Source of the DNA: Mycolicibacter heraklionensis
GTDB lineage: Bacteria; Actinomycetota; Actinomycetes; Mycobacteriales; Mycobacteriaceae
Assembly (NCBI RefSeq): GCF_001021505.1
Contig: NZ_LDPO01000002.1
Span: 186,001 to 250,000 of the forward strand
DNA: 64,000 nucleotides
Direction: 5' to 3'
Shown in pieces: positions 43,096 through 53,909 of this stretch; the stretch's first letter is position 1, and the number at the start of each line of letters is the position of its first letter. The position numbers and the translations under genes are program-made. The notes beneath the pieces were generated by a model. That model worked only from the letters and a program-made list of their open reading frames with translations. It had not been told where the DNA came from and searched no databases.

Positions 43096-43689
43096 TCAGG
43101 CCTGCTCGCCGTCGCCCGCGCGTCGGCGGCCCACCGCGTCGAAGTCGAAGCCGAACACCGACAGCGCGACCAGCAGGATCGCGCCGCCCACCACGGCCGG
43201 GTCGGCGACGTTGAACACCGGCCACCAGCCGATCGACAAGAAGTCGACCACGTGGCCCTGCAAATGCCCGGGCGCCCGGAAGAACCGGTCCACCAGGTTG
43301 CCCAGCGCCCCGCCGAGGATCATTCCCAGACCGATCGCCCACCAGGGCGACACCAAGCGGCGCGACATCCAGATGATGCCGAGCACCACCGAGCTGGCGA
43401 TCAGGGTCAACACCCAGGTGTAGCTGGTGGCCATGGAGAACGCGGCGCCGGAGTTGCGGACCAGGGTCCAGGTCACGGTGTCGCCGATGATCGGCACGGG
43501 CTGGCCGGGGGTGAGCATCTTCACCGCGAGCACCTTGGTGACGACGTCGGCCACCAGCACCACCGCGGCCACCGACAGCAGCAGTCCCAGCCGGCGGGGC
43601 GGGGCGGGCGGCTCCGCCTCAGGCGCCGGGGCCGGGTCCACCTCCGTCTCGGTCGAGTCGGTTGTCTCGTCACTCACGCCCCCCATCAT
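43096..43689 (-). CDS. lspA: lipoprotein signal peptidase LspA
   Basis: Aspartic protease in the membrane that cleaves signal peptides of diacylglyceryl prolipoproteins. 197 residues with four membrane helices; catalytic aspartates in [11 protein letters not shown] and [21 protein letters not shown] proline- and acid-rich N-terminal extension (about 35 residues) is normal for mycobacteria. The start is uncertain: ATG 43689, ATG 43686 or GTG 43677. It stands 7 bp before rluD. Confidence 0.94.
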   Translation of the reverse strand: MMGGVSDETTDSTETEVDPAPAPEAEPPAPPRRLGLLLSVAAVVLVADVVTKVLAVKMLTPGQPVPIIGDTVTWTLVRNSGAAFSMATSYTWVLTLIASSVVLGIIWMSRRLVSPWWAIGLGMILGGALGNLVDRFFRAPGHLQGHVVDFLSIGWWPVFNVADPAVVGGAILLVALSVFGFDFDAVGRRRAGDGEQA

Positions 43690-43719
43690 CCCTTAACCCA
43701 GGTGCGGCATGATCGCCGC

Positions 43720-44658
43720 ATGCTGTCCAAGCGCATCACCGTCATAACCACCGGCGGAACCATCTCCTGCAGCACCCAGGGCGACGGGGCGCTGCGGCCC
43801 GCCCGCAGCGGTTCGGACCTGCTGGCAGACACCGGCGCCGCCGACGTCACCGTGGTGGACCTGATGGCGCGGGACAGCTCGGAGCTGGGTCCGGCCGACT
43901 GGGCTGCGCTGCTCGCCGCGGTCAACGCGGCCGTGGACGGCGGCGCCGACGGGGTGGTGGTCACGCACGGCACCGACACCTGCGAAGAGGGTGCGCTCTG
44001 GCTGGAACTCGGCTACACCGGAGACGTTCCGGTCGTGCTGACCGGGGCCCAGCGCGGCGCGGACGCCCCCGATGCCGACGGCCCGGGCAACCTGCGCGAT
44101 GCCCTGGCGCTGGCCGCGGCCCCGACCGCCCGGGGACTGGGGGTGCTGCTGTGCTTCGCCGGCCGGGTGCTGGCCCCGCTGGGTCTGCAGAAGGCGACCA
44201 TCACCGGGCTGACCGGCTTCACCGGTCCGCTGCTGGGCACCGTCGCCGACGGCCGAGTCAGCCTGACCGGCGACAAGACTCGGCCTTACCTGGGTGCACC
44301 GGCCACGGTTCCGCGGGTGGACGTCGTGGCGCTGTACGCGGGCGCCGACACCGTCGCCCTGGACGCCTGCGCCGCCGCCGGTGCGCGCGGGGTGGTGTTG
44401 TCCGCGCTCGGGTCGGGCAACGCCACGACGGCGGTGATCGAGGGCGTGCGCCGGCACTGCGCGGCCGGACTCGTGGTCGCGGTGTCCAGCCGGGTTCCGG
44501 ATGGCCGCATCGGCGCGGACTACGGTCCCGGCCGGGCCCTGGTGGAGGCGGGTGCGCTGATGGTGCCGCGGCTGCGGCCGCCGCAGGCACGGATCCTGCT
44601 GATGGCGGCGCTTGCGGCCGGACAGCCGGTCGGCGAGGTCATCGACCGGTGGGGCTGA
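43720..44658 (+). CDS. ansA: L-asparaginase AnsA
   Basis: 312-residue type I asparaginase. VITTGGTIS (Thr14 nucleophile) and [18 protein letters not shown] (the second Thr and Asp) are both present, as is [25 protein letters not shown]. It releases ammonia from asparagine. Divergent from lspA with a 30-bp gap. Length is close to the M. tuberculosis enzyme (Rv1538c). Confidence 0.94.
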   Translation: MLSKRITVITTGGTISCSTQGDGALRPARSGSDLLADTGAADVTVVDLMARDSSELGPADWAALLAAVNAAVDGGADGVVVTHGTDTCEEGALWLELGYTGDVPVVLTGAQRGADAPDADGPGNLRDALALAAAPTARGLGVLLCFAGRVLAPLGLQKATITGLTGFTGPLLGTVADGRVSLTGDKTRPYLGAPATVPRVDVVALYAGADTVALDACAAAGARGVVLSALGSGNATTAVIEGVRRHCAAGLVVAVSSRVPDGRIGADYGPGRALVEAGALMVPRLRPPQARILLMAALAAGQPVGEVIDRWG

Positions 44659-44660
44659 CC

Positions 44661-45122
44661 ATGGCCAGGATTCTCGCCCTCGTGGGCGCCGCCGTTCTCA
44701 CGGTCGGGACCGCCGCCGCGGTTCGGGCCGAGCCGCCGCCCGGGGCGGACGCCATCGACGACTACCCCGTCGCCACCGGCCGGTACTCATCGCCGACCGA
44801 CTTCTACTGGGTCTTCTTCAGAACACCGGACGGCCGCTCGTGCGGTATCGGCCCCAATGGCGGGCCGATCGGCTGCGATGCGGTGCCGATGGACGCTCCC
44901 GCCGGCACCAACCAGACCGTGCTCGAAGTCGGCGGGGTGCCCGCGGCATACCGCCATGGCGACATCGCGTCATTCACCCGGGACGTGGATGTGCTGCCGG
45001 AGGGCCATCGACTGGAGAACTGGGGCTCCAGCTGCGCAGTCGGCTACCAGGGCACGGTGACCTGCAAAGGCTATGGCCACCATGGATTTACCCTGTCCAG
45101 CGTCTACGGTGTGCTGTGGTGA
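44661..45122 (+). CDS. small secreted protein of unknown function
   Basis: 153 residues; signal peptide MARILALVGAAVLTVGTAAAVRA cut before EP. The mature part has four cysteines (RSCGIG, IGCDAV, SSCAVG, VTCKGY), probably two disulfides, and short beta-like blocks. It begins 2 bases after the ansA stop and is likely cotranscribed with it. No family recognised. Confidence 0.75.
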   Translation: MARILALVGAAVLTVGTAAAVRAEPPPGADAIDDYPVATGRYSSPTDFYWVFFRTPDGRSCGIGPNGGPIGCDAVPMDAPAGTNQTVLEVGGVPAAYRHGDIASFTRDVDVLPEGHRLENWGSSCAVGYQGTVTCKGYGHHGFTLSSVYGVLW

Positions 45123-45135
45123 CCACCCCGCACCG

Positions 45136-46491
45136 CTAGCTGGGTTCCTCCGGGCGCGCGACGTAGTCCGGCCAGTCCAGGCTCGCGACGGGGTCAGCGC
45201 GGCTGATCTCGGGCTCATCGTCGGGGAACGTCCGCACCGGACCGGGGCCCGAGCCGCGCGTTTCGAACCGGACCGTCATCACCCCGTGGCCGGCTCCCTG
45301 CACCCAGCCGTGGCCGAGGTCAGGGTGGCTGACGTCATCACCGACCCGCCACGGCGCCGTGGTCGGCGGGGAAAGTGGTTCCCGCGCCGTCACTTCGGGC
45401 GCGATGACTCCCAGGTCTGGAAACTCCAGATCCGGGAACAGCGACTCCTGCCGAACATCGGTCAGCCCGGAGAACCCCACGCCGAGCAGCCGGATCGGGC
45501 CGATCTCCTGCGGATCGAGCAGCAGCCGGCCGGCCGCCGCCGTGAGCGCGGCGGCGTCGGTGGTCGCGTAGGGCAGCGTGGCCGAGCGGGTCAGCACACT
45601 CATGTCGGCCTTCTTGAGTTTCACCGTCACGGTGCGAGCGCCGCGCCCGTCGCGCAGCAGTCTGCGGTAGGCGTGTTCACCGATCGGACCGATCTCAGCG
45701 CGCAGCTGGTCCAAGGTGGTCAGGTCCACCGCGAAGGTCGATTCGGCGCTGATCTGTTTGGCCTCAGCACGTTCGGCGACCCGCCGGTCGTCGATCCCCC
45801 GGGCCAGTCGGTGCAGTGCCGGGCCGATGGTGGCGCCCAGAATATCGGCGACCTCGTTGTCGGTCAGCGCGGCGAGCTGGCCGATCGTGTCGATGCCCAG
45901 CCGGTGCAGCTTCTCCTCGGCGACCGGACCGATCCCCCACAGCCGGCGCACTGCAAGCCCGTCCAGCAACAGCCGTTCCTCGGAGCGGCTGACGACGCGC
46001 ACCCCGTCCGGCTTTGCCAGATCGGAGGCGATCTTGGCGATCTGCTTGCCCGAGCCCGCCCCGACCGACGCCACCAAGCCGGTCTCGTCGCGTACCCGGC
46101 GGCGAAGGTGTTCGCAGAACCGCAGGACCTCCGCATCGCTTGCGCCGGCCAGCTCGGCCGGTTCACCGAACGCCTCGTCGAAGGAGAGCTGCTCGACGAC
46201 CGGGATCACCGCCCGCACGGTCTCGAAAACCCGACGGCTGGCCATGCCGTACACGGCGCCACGAGGCGGCAGCACCACGGCCGGGGCGCCCACCAGCCGA
46301 CGCGCCTGGTGCATCGGCATCGCCGATCGGGCGCCGAAAACCCGCGCCTCGTAGCTGGCCCCGGCCACCACACCGCGGCCGCCGAGCCCGCCGACCAATA
46401 CCGGCCGGCCCCGCAACGTCGGGCGGGTCAATTGCTCGACGGACGCGAAAAACGCGTCCATATCCAGGTGCAGGACCCATCGGGCGTCCAC
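45136..46491 (-). CDS. dinX: DNA polymerase IV (DinX, Y-family)
   Basis: Error-prone polymerase for lesion bypass; 451 residues. Catalytic aspartates in [14 protein letters not shown] near residue 10 and SFDEAF near 103; [33 protein letters not shown] (helix-hairpin-helix) and KQISAESTF are family blocks. GTG 46491 gives a start like that of Rv1537; an ATG at 46530 would add 13 residues. C-terminal extension of about 110 residues with [21 protein letters not shown] is a mycobacterial feature. Confidence 0.93.
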   Translation of the reverse strand: MDARWVLHLDMDAFFASVEQLTRPTLRGRPVLVGGLGGRGVVAGASYEARVFGARSAMPMHQARRLVGAPAVVLPPRGAVYGMASRRVFETVRAVIPVVEQLSFDEAFGEPAELAGASDAEVLRFCEHLRRRVRDETGLVASVGAGSGKQIAKIASDLAKPDGVRVVSRSEERLLLDGLAVRRLWGIGPVAEEKLHRLGIDTIGQLAALTDNEVADILGATIGPALHRLARGIDDRRVAERAEAKQISAESTFAVDLTTLDQLRAEIGPIGEHAYRRLLRDGRGARTVTVKLKKADMSVLTRSATLPYATTDAAALTAAAGRLLLDPQEIGPIRLLGVGFSGLTDVRQESLFPDLEFPDLGVIAPEVTAREPLSPPTTAPWRVGDDVSHPDLGHGWVQGAGHGVMTVRFETRGSGPGPVRTFPDDEPEISRADPVASLDWPDYVARPEEPS

Positions 46492-46548
46492 GGCGTTCAG
46501 CCTATTGGGCGCGCCGGCTCCGGACGGCATCCGACTAGTGTCGAGACG

Positions 46549-47115
46549 ATGGCGATGAATCTGGTTCACCGGCTGTGTTGCAGTTCCCGGTATTGGGCGC
46601 GCAGCGTCGAGCGCGAACTCCTGCCGTGGGCGCTGGCAGACGTCGACCTCGGCGACAGCACCCTGGAGATCGGCCCGGGCTATGGAGCCAACATGCGGTG
46701 TCTGGTGGACATGACGCCCCGGCTGACGGCCGTCGAGATCGACCCGCCGATGACCGAACGCCTGCAGGCGAAGTACGGCTCGCGCGCCCACATCATCAAC
46801 GGCGACGGCACCGATACCGGTCTGCCGTCGGACGAGTTCAGTTCAGTGGTGTGTTTCACGATGTTGCACCACGTTCCGACACCCGCGTTGCAGGACCGAC
46901 TGTTCGCCGAGGCTTTCCGTGTGCTGCGGCCCGGCGCGGTCTTCGCCGGCAGCGACGGTGTGCACTCGACGGTGTTCCAGCTGATGCATTTCCGCGATAC
47001 CTACAACCCCGTCTCCCCCGACGCGTTGCCGGACCGCTTGCGCAGCATAGGTTTCCGCGACGTGGCGGTGGCCACCGCAGGCGGGCAACAGCGCTGGCTG
47101 GCCGTCAAGCCCTGA
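46549..47115 (+). CDS. class I SAM-dependent methyltransferase
   Basis: 188 residues. SAM motif [15 protein letters not shown] near residue 40, acidic [11 protein letters not shown] (beta 2), [15 protein letters not shown] (beta 4) and [13 protein letters not shown] small single-domain methyltransferase; substrate unknown. Divergent from dinX across 57 bp. Confidence 0.82.
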   Translation: MAMNLVHRLCCSSRYWARSVERELLPWALADVDLGDSTLEIGPGYGANMRCLVDMTPRLTAVEIDPPMTERLQAKYGSRAHIINGDGTDTGLPSDEFSSVVCFTMLHHVPTPALQDRLFAEAFRVLRPGAVFAGSDGVHSTVFQLMHFRDTYNPVSPDALPDRLRSIGFRDVAVATAGGQQRWLAVKP

Positions 47116-47122
47116 CGGATCG

Positions 47123-47467
47123 CTACTTCGACCCTCCGCCACCCTTGTTGAGCTGGTGTGGGCAGTAGGTTTTCGCCGAGATCGCCGCGAACCGGGCCGC
47201 GTCGGCGACGGTCAGGTCGGGGTTGGCTTCGGTGATGTCGTTCAGCAGTTCCAGACTTGTTTCACCGTTGGCCGCCAACCCGCAGAGCGCTTCAGCGGCG
47301 GCCACCGCTTGAGCCGGGTCGTCGAAGATGATCCCGACCTGGCGAAGCGAGGTGATGAACTCCGTACTGTCGACCGTGCTCACCTCCACCGCATTGGGGT
47401 CGGCGTGCCCGGGTGCGGCGAGAACAAGCGCGCCGGCGGCGACGAGCGGGACGAACAACAGCTTCAT
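47123..47467 (-). CDS. secreted DUF732-family protein
   Basis: 114 residues with signal peptide (MKLLFVPLVAAGALVLAAPGHA before DPN). The mature domain has the DUF732 pattern FITSLRQVGIIFDDPAQAVAAAEALCGLAANG and the late TYCPHQL, one disulfide likely. ATG 47467 has AGGAGG six bases upstream. Common exported protein type in mycobacteria; function unknown. Convergent with the methyltransferase at 46549. Confidence 0.88.
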   Translation of the reverse strand: MKLLFVPLVAAGALVLAAPGHADPNAVEVSTVDSTEFITSLRQVGIIFDDPAQAVAAAEALCGLAANGETSLELLNDITEANPDLTVADAARFAAISAKTYCPHQLNKGGGGSK

Positions 47468-47513
47468 AGGGGTCCTCCTGGGGCGGCCGAAGTCGTGAGG
47501 CATCGGGGACGCA

Positions 47514-48839
47514 TCAGCCGAGCGCGGACTGCGATCCGGCAAGCGCACTGTCCTCGTCGTCGAGGACGTGCACGGCGTGGATACCCGGTTTCAGGGACAG
47601 CTTGGCGACCAGCTCGTCGAGGCCGGCCTGGTCGACGTTCCAATGCTGCACCACATCCGGCGTCTGCTGCAATTGCGCGATGACCTGGTCGAGTGGGACC
47701 GGCGCCTCGCGGTCCTTGATATTGGTCGACACCACCCGGGCCACCGGGGCCACCGTTCGGGTGGCCGGCGCACCCAGTGCACCCCCGGCCGCACTGCCCA
47801 GGGCTGCCGGGGCGAGCATGCCCGGCACGGCTCCCGCTGCCGGAGCAGCGCCCAGCGCCGTCTGCGGCAGCGACGTGGAGGCCAGCTGGATCGCCGAGGT
47901 GGCGCTGGCCCAGTTCGGCGGCACCGTGAGCGCCCCTACGCGCATCGCGCTGCCCGCGGCTGCCCCCGCCGAGCGCAGACCGATGCTCGCGGGCAGTCCG
48001 GAGCTGTGCAGGCCCCCGAGCGCCGACTTCGGGATCACCGGGATCACTGCCTTGTACCCGGCCCGGAACTGGGTGATGCCCAGGTTGGTACTCGCGTGCG
48101 CGGCGTTGACCCAGCCGGTCTGGCCGCTCACGCCACTGGCCAGCGAGAGGTGGCTCTCCCACAACTCATGCCCGTAGGTGGTGCCGAGGACGCCATCGAT
48201 CGCGTTCTGCCAGCCGGCGTTATAGGAAGCCGTCAGATCGGTGATCTGCTTCGTGATCAACTGAATCAGGTCGGGATCGGAGGTGGCCGCCGCGCTCCCC
48301 GGCTCACTATTCGTCGTCTGCGGCGCCGCGGTGAACGAGGTCAGATTCGTCGCCGCCGCCGAAGCGCCGGCATAGCCCTGCATCGCGGCGACATCCTGAG
48401 CCCACATTCGCCCGTATTCCGCTTCGACGGCGGCGATCGCCGTGCTGTTCTGCCCGAGGATGTTCGAAGCCACCAGCGACGCCAGCTGACTGCGGTTGGC
48501 GGCGATCGCCGGCGGCGGCACGATGCCGGCGAAGGCCGATTCATAGGCGGCTGCCGCGGCAGAGGCTTGGGCTGCGGTCTGTTCGGCCTGCGCCGCCGTG
48601 GTCGACAACCACGCCACATAGGGCGCGGCTGCGGTCGCCATGGCCGCGGCCGCCGGCCCCTGCCAACCGCCGCTGAGGCTGGCCAGCGCCGCCTGGTAGG
48701 AGGATGCGGCGGCGTGCAGCTCGGCGCCCAGCCCCGACCAGGCAGCTGCCGCGGCGAACAACGGGTCAGCACCCGGCCCGGAATACAGCTGGCCGGAGAT
48801 GACCTCGGGAGGCTGCGCTGCGAAACTTTGAAAAACCAT
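47514..48839 (-). CDS. PPE-family protein, SVP subfamily (second of pair)
   Basis: 441 residues. The PPE domain (1-180) begins MVFQSFAAQPPEVISGQLYSGPG and has the WQG motif (GGWQGPAAAAM) that marks type VII secretion partners. In the C-terminal half VGALTVPPNWASA is the Gxx-SVPxxW-like motif of the SVP subfamily, here TVPPNW. No PE gene is adjacent, so its PE partner must lie elsewhere. 19 bp after the first PPE gene, probably one transcript. Confidence 0.92.
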   Translation of the reverse strand: MVFQSFAAQPPEVISGQLYSGPGADPLFAAAAAWSGLGAELHAAASSYQAALASLSGGWQGPAAAAMATAAAPYVAWLSTTAAQAEQTAAQASAAAAAYESAFAGIVPPPAIAANRSQLASLVASNILGQNSTAIAAVEAEYGRMWAQDVAAMQGYAGASAAATNLTSFTAAPQTTNSEPGSAAATSDPDLIQLITKQITDLTASYNAGWQNAIDGVLGTTYGHELWESHLSLASGVSGQTGWVNAAHASTNLGITQFRAGYKAVIPVIPKSALGGLHSSGLPASIGLRSAGAAAGSAMRVGALTVPPNWASATSAIQLASTSLPQTALGAAPAAGAVPGMLAPAALGSAAGGALGAPATRTVAPVARVVSTNIKDREAPVPLDQVIAQLQQTPDVVQHWNVDQAGLDELVAKLSLKPGIHAVHVLDDEDSALAGSQSALG

Positions 48840-48857
48840 GAACGCGACCTGCTTTCG

Positions 48858-50084
48858 TTACTTCGCGATCGGCGGGATGACGATGACGGTGGCGGTGGTG
48901 GCGATGTCCGGTGCCGTCTGGTTGTTCGTGACGTGGGTGATGGCGCTGATCGCGCGGGTCGCGCTGGCGCCCGCAGCCTGACGTACCGGTGTGCCGATCG
49001 CGCGCCCGGCCAGACTCGACAGCGCCATCTGGCCGGCCAGCACGCCCTCGCCGTTCACAGCCAGAGCCGGAGCGGCCTCCAGCACGCTGGCCTGCAGCGC
49101 CACCGTGGCGGTCTTGACCGCCGGAACCGCGGTGGCCCAGTTCGACGGCACCGACAGCGACCCGATCAGGCCGGCCCGGCCCACGGCCCCCGACACCGCC
49201 GCCGGGACGGATTGCGAACCGGTCAGCAGCGGACTGGACAGCAACGGCGACAAGGCGCCGACGATCGGCTTGGGGTTGAGCGTGCTGGTGAGGTTGCCGA
49301 GCCCGTTGGCCACCGACGGGATGCTGATGGCCATCTGGTAGATACTCCGCGCCGAGCTCTCGATGTTGATCCCGTAGGGACCGTTCGCGGTACTGATCAC
49401 ATTGGTGAGGGTCTTGACGATCGCCTGGTAGTCGTCCACGAGCTGGGTCGGCGTCATGTTCAGCATGTTCTGCAGGGCGTTCGGAATCTTGTCCAGAAAG
49501 TCGGACAGACTCGACTCCGCGCTGGAGGCGGCCGCGGACTGGCTGATCTGGCCGCTGCCGTTCGTCGTCTCCGGCGGGGTGTTGAACGGGGCCAGCTGGC
49601 TGGCGGTTGCCGACGAGCCGGCGTAGGCGTACATCGCGGCCGCGTCCTGGGCCCACATCTCGCCGTACTGCGCTTCGGTGGCCGCGATCGCCGGGGCATT
49701 CTGTCCCAGGAAGTTGGTGGCGACCAGCGAGGCCAGCAGGGTGCGGTTGGCGGCGATCACCGGCGGCGGCACAGTGGCGGCGTAGGCGGCCTCATAGGCA
49801 CCGGCGGCAGCGGTGGCCTTCAGCGCCGTCTCCTCAGCTCCCACCGCGGTGGCCTTCAGCCATGCCGCGTACGGACCCGCTGCCGCCGTCATCGACGCGG
49901 CTGAGGGGCCCTGCCAGGCCGAGTCCGCCAGCTCAGCGATCACCGAGGCGTACGACGTGGCGGTGTAGTGCAGCTCCGTCGCCATCGCCGACCAGTTCGC
50001 CGCGGCGGCCAGCAGCGGTGCCGAGCCCGGGCCGGCGTACATTCGCGCGGAGTTGACTTCCGGCGGGAGTGCCCCGAAATCCAT
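48858..50084 (-). CDS. PPE-family protein, SVP subfamily (first of pair)
   Basis: 408 residues: [20 protein letters not shown] and WQGPSAASM in the PPE domain, [13 protein letters not shown] as the SVP motif near residue 310. Likely exported or surface-attached through an ESX system. A 33-bp lead separates its ATG from a nested palindrome (50118-50176), which may control both PPE genes. No start or frame irregularity. Confidence 0.92.
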   Translation of the reverse strand: MDFGALPPEVNSARMYAGPGSAPLLAAAANWSAMATELHYTATSYASVIAELADSAWQGPSAASMTAAAGPYAAWLKATAVGAEETALKATAAAGAYEAAYAATVPPPVIAANRTLLASLVATNFLGQNAPAIAATEAQYGEMWAQDAAAMYAYAGSSATASQLAPFNTPPETTNGSGQISQSAAASSAESSLSDFLDKIPNALQNMLNMTPTQLVDDYQAIVKTLTNVISTANGPYGINIESSARSIYQMAISIPSVANGLGNLTSTLNPKPIVGALSPLLSSPLLTGSQSVPAAVSGAVGRAGLIGSLSVPSNWATAVPAVKTATVALQASVLEAAPALAVNGEGVLAGQMALSSLAGRAIGTPVRQAAGASATRAISAITHVTNNQTAPDIATTATVIVIPPIAK

Positions 50085-50470
50085 GAATCCCCTGCCCCTC
50101 TAGCCAAGTAATGAACCGACCCACCCGAGTTGCGTCACGCAACGGCTTGCCAGCTTCCTGACAATTCGGGTGGGTCAGAACCAACCGCAGACAACTGTTC
50201 GTATGGCCTGAAGGTTAATCGGGGAAGAACGGCCCCTGAAGTGGCTGACGTGGCAGTTCAGGGCTGTTTCACCGATGTTTCACCCCCCGCACCGGCGGCG
50301 CCCGCGCACATCGGCGGAGGCGTTTTTTACCACCACATACTGCATAAATGCCGTGTTCGAGCCGTCAACAGCGAACGACGCAGGCCCCGGCCACCGGCCG
50401 CCGTCGACCATAAGAATCTGGCCGCGAGAAAGTCAGCCCTGGCCGGAGTCGCAATTCCGACGCCGAAGTG
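50085..50470. other. 386-bp gene-free gap between the PPE pair and ileS
   Basis: No credible gene on either strand. The PPE-proximal third holds the nested palindrome at 50118-50176. The remainder is less GC-biased (a run of six T near 50322, ATACTGCATAAATG) and contains CCCTGAA ... TTCAGGG at 50234-50263, which has no T tract and is not a good terminator. Confidence 0.6.
50118..50176. promoter_or_regulatory. nested inverted repeat upstream of the PPE pair
   Basis: Outer arms GACCCACCCGA (50118-50128) and TCGGGTGGGTC (50166-50176) are perfect 11-bp complements. Inside lies a second perfect palindrome GTTGCGTCACGCAAC (50129-50143). The outer repeat ends 34 bp before the first PPE start. Operator or RNA structure in the leader are both possible. 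Confidence 0.6.
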
Positions 50471-53400
50471 TCAGGCCTTGGTGATGGACACCCGCACGCC
50501 GTCCCCGATTTCCACGGAATCGGCCGGGTCGCCGAATTCGAAACTGGTCGCCAAGATTTCTCCGGCGATCAACTCGGCATGAGTCTGCGCCCAGGCCAGC
50601 CGCTGCTCGGGCACCGCGATCACCACACTGATCCGGTCGGACACCTCCAGGCCGCTGCTTTTGCGCAGCTCTTGCAGTTCCCGGATGCGGTCCTTGGCCC
50701 AGCCCTCGGCTTCCAGTTCGGGCGTCACGGCGCTGTCGAGCACCACCAGGCCGGCGCCTTCGGGCAACGCGACGGTGTACTCCGGGTCGGCGGCCACCAG
50801 CTTGGAGGTGTACTCGCCCTCGAGCAAGATCAACGCCCCGGCGCTCAGCGTGCCGTCCGGGTTGACGACACCCTCGCCCGCTTTGACCGCTTTGATCGCG
50901 GCCTGCACGTCCTTGCCCAGGCGGGGACCGGCCACCTTCGCGTTGACCGCCAGATCGAATCGCCCGTAGCCGGCGATGTCGTCGGTCAACTCGACCGCCT
51001 TGACATTCAGCTCGTCGGCGATCAGGTCGGTGAACGGCGCCAGCCGCTGCGGGTCGTCGACGGCGACGTTGAGTTTGGGCAGCGGCAACCGGACCCGCAG
51101 TTGGTGCGCCTTGCGCACCGACGACGCAGCCGAGCACACCTCGCGCACCTGGTCCATCGCCGCCACCAGCGCGGCGTCCGCGGGCAGATCGGCGGCCTCG
51201 GGCCAGTCGGTCAGATGGACCGACCGCTCCCCGGTGACACCGCGCCAGATCACCTCGGTGGTCAGCGGCAGCAGCGGCGCGGCCAGCCGCGCGGTGACCT
51301 CCAGCACGGTGTGCAGGGTGTCGATCGCGTCGGCGTCTTCGTCCCAGAACCGTTGCCGGGAGCGCCGCACATACCAGTTGGTCAGTGCTTCGGTGAACTG
51401 TCGCAGTTGCTCGCAGGCACCGGAGATGTCGCAGACGTCCAGGGCCTCGGTCAGGTCGTCGCGCAGCGACGCCAGCTTGGCCAGGATGTAACGATCCAGC
51501 ACGTGTGCCGAATCGGTGCGCCAGACACCGGGTTTCGGGGCATACAGCGTCAGGAAGCTGTAGGCGTTGGTCAGCGGCAGCATCACCTGGCGCACGCCTT
51601 CCCGGATGCCCGCCTCGGTGACGATCAGGTTCCCGCCGCGCAGGATCGGCGAGGCCATCAGGAACCAGCGCATGGCGTCGGAGCCGTCGCGGTCGAACAC
51701 CTCGCTCACGTCCGGGTAGTTGCGCAACGACTTGCTCATCTTCTGCCCGTCGCTGCCCAGCACAATGCCGTGCGCCACACAGGTTTTGAACGCCGGTCGG
51801 TCGAACAACGCGGTCGCCAGCACATGCATCATGTAGAACCAGCCGCGGGTCTGGCCGATGTATTCGACGATGAAGTCACCCGGGTAGTGAGCTGCCTGCC
51901 CCGCGCCGCCGTCGAACCATTCGGAGTTCTCGAACGGGTAATGCACCTGGGCATACGGCATGGACCCGGAGTCGAACCACACGTCCAGCACGTCGGGGAT
52001 CCGCCGCATCGTCGAACGGCCGGTCGGGTCGTCGGGATTGGGCCGGGTCAGCTCGTCGATATAGGGCCGGTGCAGATTGTCGGGCCGCACCCCGAAGTCG
52101 CGCTCCAGCTCATCCAGGCTGCCGTAGACATCGATCCGCGGGTAGGCCGGATCGTCGGACTTCCACACCGGAATCGGGGTGCCCCAGTAGCGGTTTCGGG
52201 AGATCGACCAGTCGCGCGCACCACGCAGCCAGTTGCCGAAGATCCCGTCCTTGATGTGCTCGGGGTACCAGGTGATCTGCTCGTTGAGTTCGACCATCCG
52301 GTCCCGGAATTCGGTGACCCGGACGAACCACGACGACACCGCCTTGTAGATCAGCGGGTTGCGGCAGCGCCAGCAGTGCGGGTACGGGTGCTCGTAGGTC
52401 TCATGGCGCACCAGCACCGCGCCGTTGGCCGCGGCCGGGCCGGTGCCGTTCTTGAGGTCGGCGATGATCGCCTTGTTCGCGTCGAAGACGTGCTGGCCGG
52501 CGTAGTCGGGCACGGTCGAGTCGAAGCGGCCCTTGGCGTCCACCGGCGTCACCGGGGTGATTCCGGCCGGGTCGGTGGTGTTCTTGTCGTCCTCGCCGTA
52601 GGCCGGCGCCAGGTGCACGATGCCGGTGCCGTCCTCGGTGGACACAAAGTCCGCGGCCAGCACCCGGAAGGCATTCGGCGAGTCCATGAAGTACGGGAAC
52701 GGCGGCGCGTACTGCAGCCCGAGCAGCTCCGAGCCGCGGTAGCTGCCCAGCACCTGGGGCTCGTCGCCCTCGCCCAGACCGAGCTCGCGGGCGTAGGCGC
52801 CCAGTCGCGCCTCGGCCAGCAGGTATCGTCGCTCCCCCGCCGCGACCTGCACATACGTCACGCCCGGGTTGACCGCGACCGCCTGGTTGGACGGCAGTGT
52901 CCACGGGGTGGTGGTCCACACCAACAGGTGAGCACCCTCGAGATCACCGGCCGGTCCGCCGCCAACGATCCGGAACCCGACGGTCAGCGCCGGGTCTTGG
53001 CGGCTCTTGTAGACGTCGTCGTCCATCCGCAGCTCGTGGTTGGACAGCGGGGTCTCGTCGCGCCAGCAGTACGGCAGCACCCGGTAGCCCTCGTAGGCCA
53101 GGCCCTTGTCCCAGAGCTGCTTGAACGCCCACAGCACCGACTCCATGAACGGCAGGTCGAGGGTCTTGTAGTCGTTGTCGAAGTCCACCCAGCGGGCCTG
53201 GCGGGTGACGTAGGCCTGCCACTCGGAGGTGTAGCGCAGCACCGACTCCCGGCACGCCTGGTTGAACGCGGCGATGCCCATGGCGTCGATCTGCGACTTG
53301 TCGGTGATGCCGAGCTGGCGCTCCACCTCGAGTTCGGCGGGCAGCCCGTGGGTGTCCCAGCCGAACCGGCGCTCCACTTTGTAGCCGCGCATGGTGCGGT

Positions 53401-53626
53401 AGCGCGGCACGATGTCCTTGACGTAGCCGGTCAGCAGATGTCCGTAGTGCGGCAGGCCGTTGGCGAACGGCGGCCCGTCGTAGAACACGTACTCCTGCGC
53501 GCCGTCACGGCGGGCGATGCTGGCCCGGAAAGTGTCGTCGGCGGCCCAGTAGTCGAGGACCTCGGCCTCGGCTGCCGGGAAGTCGGGGGCGCCGGCGGCC
53601 GGCTTCGGATAGCTGCGTTCGCTCAC
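50471..53626 (-). CDS. ileS: isoleucyl-tRNA synthetase IleS
   Basis: 1,051 residues. Class I signatures: HYGH in [15 protein letters not shown] and KMSKS in [16 protein letters not shown], with the WTLPSN-type CP1 editing domain between them (TTPWTLPSN). GTG start 53626 (MSERSYPK) agrees with the mycobacterial family length; the M. tuberculosis product is Rv1536. The zinc/anticodon region near the C-terminus is standard. The upstream T-box controls translation. Confidence 0.97.
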   Translation of the reverse strand: MSERSYPKPAAGAPDFPAAEAEVLDYWAADDTFRASIARRDGAQEYVFYDGPPFANGLPHYGHLLTGYVKDIVPRYRTMRGYKVERRFGWDTHGLPAELEVERQLGITDKSQIDAMGIAAFNQACRESVLRYTSEWQAYVTRQARWVDFDNDYKTLDLPFMESVLWAFKQLWDKGLAYEGYRVLPYCWRDETPLSNHELRMDDDVYKSRQDPALTVGFRIVGGGPAGDLEGAHLLVWTTTPWTLPSNQAVAVNPGVTYVQVAAGERRYLLAEARLGAYARELGLGEGDEPQVLGSYRGSELLGLQYAPPFPYFMDSPNAFRVLAADFVSTEDGTGIVHLAPAYGEDDKNTTDPAGITPVTPVDAKGRFDSTVPDYAGQHVFDANKAIIADLKNGTGPAAANGAVLVRHETYEHPYPHCWRCRNPLIYKAVSSWFVRVTEFRDRMVELNEQITWYPEHIKDGIFGNWLRGARDWSISRNRYWGTPIPVWKSDDPAYPRIDVYGSLDELERDFGVRPDNLHRPYIDELTRPNPDDPTGRSTMRRIPDVLDVWFDSGSMPYAQVHYPFENSEWFDGGAGQAAHYPGDFIVEYIGQTRGWFYMMHVLATALFDRPAFKTCVAHGIVLGSDGQKMSKSLRNYPDVSEVFDRDGSDAMRWFLMASPILRGGNLIVTEAGIREGVRQVMLPLTNAYSFLTLYAPKPGVWRTDSAHVLDRYILAKLASLRDDLTEALDVCDISGACEQLRQFTEALTNWYVRRSRQRFWDEDADAIDTLHTVLEVTARLAAPLLPLTTEVIWRGVTGERSVHLTDWPEAADLPADAALVAAMDQVREVCSAASSVRKAHQLRVRLPLPKLNVAVDDPQRLAPFTDLIADELNVKAVELTDDIAGYGRFDLAVNAKVAGPRLGKDVQAAIKAVKAGEGVVNPDGTLSAGALILLEGEYTSKLVAADPEYTVALPEGAGLVVLDSAVTPELEAEGWAKDRIRELQELRKSSGLEVSDRISVVIAVPEQRLAWAQTHAELIAGEILATSFEFGDPADSVEIGDGVRVSITKA

Positions 53627-53842
53627 GGTGTGTCGTCTCCCAAGGGCCCGGCCCGGGGACGACGCCGCGCGGTTGCGCGAGCGCCGCGGTACCACCCCGC
53701 TTGCCGCACACCCGTCCTGGGGCGCGACCGCTCGATGTCGGGCTGTGACGGGCCGTCCCGTTCGGTTCTACTGAGCCGTTCCCCAGGAGTAGTCCGGCGG
53801 TTCTTCCGAAGGCTCCCCGGTGATGGCCGGATCGATGCCGTT
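53627..53842 (-). ncRNA. ileS T-box riboswitch (translational type)
   Basis: The leader carries the conserved T-box GGTGGTACCGCGG (within 53700-53684), the segment that reads the uncharged tRNA 3' end. Further upstream are GGGGAGCC and AGTAGAACC, typical of actinobacterial ileS T-boxes with an ultrashort stem I; the isoleucine specifier is probably ATC at 53824-53822. The ribosome site GGGAGA is paired: GTCGTC (53663-53658, minus strand) with GACGAC (53637-53632), a sequester hairpin, so uncharged tRNA should open translation. A -10-like TAGACT (53855-53850) puts the 5' end near 53842. Confidence 0.9.
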
Positions 53843-53909
53843 GGTCGGAAGTCTAAGGCCTGCCACCAAGACCCGTGCCGGCAGGGCTGGGACTTCTACA
53901 CTGATCAAC

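Noticed and set aside
50234..50263. Inverted repeat CCCTGAA/TTCAGGG as ileS terminator
   Set aside because: Only 7 bp of stem and no T run in the direction of transcription.
50130..50582. Possible small gene in the PPE-ileS gap
   Set aside because: It starts inside the palindrome, overlaps the 3' end of ileS and has no recognisable domain or ribosome site.
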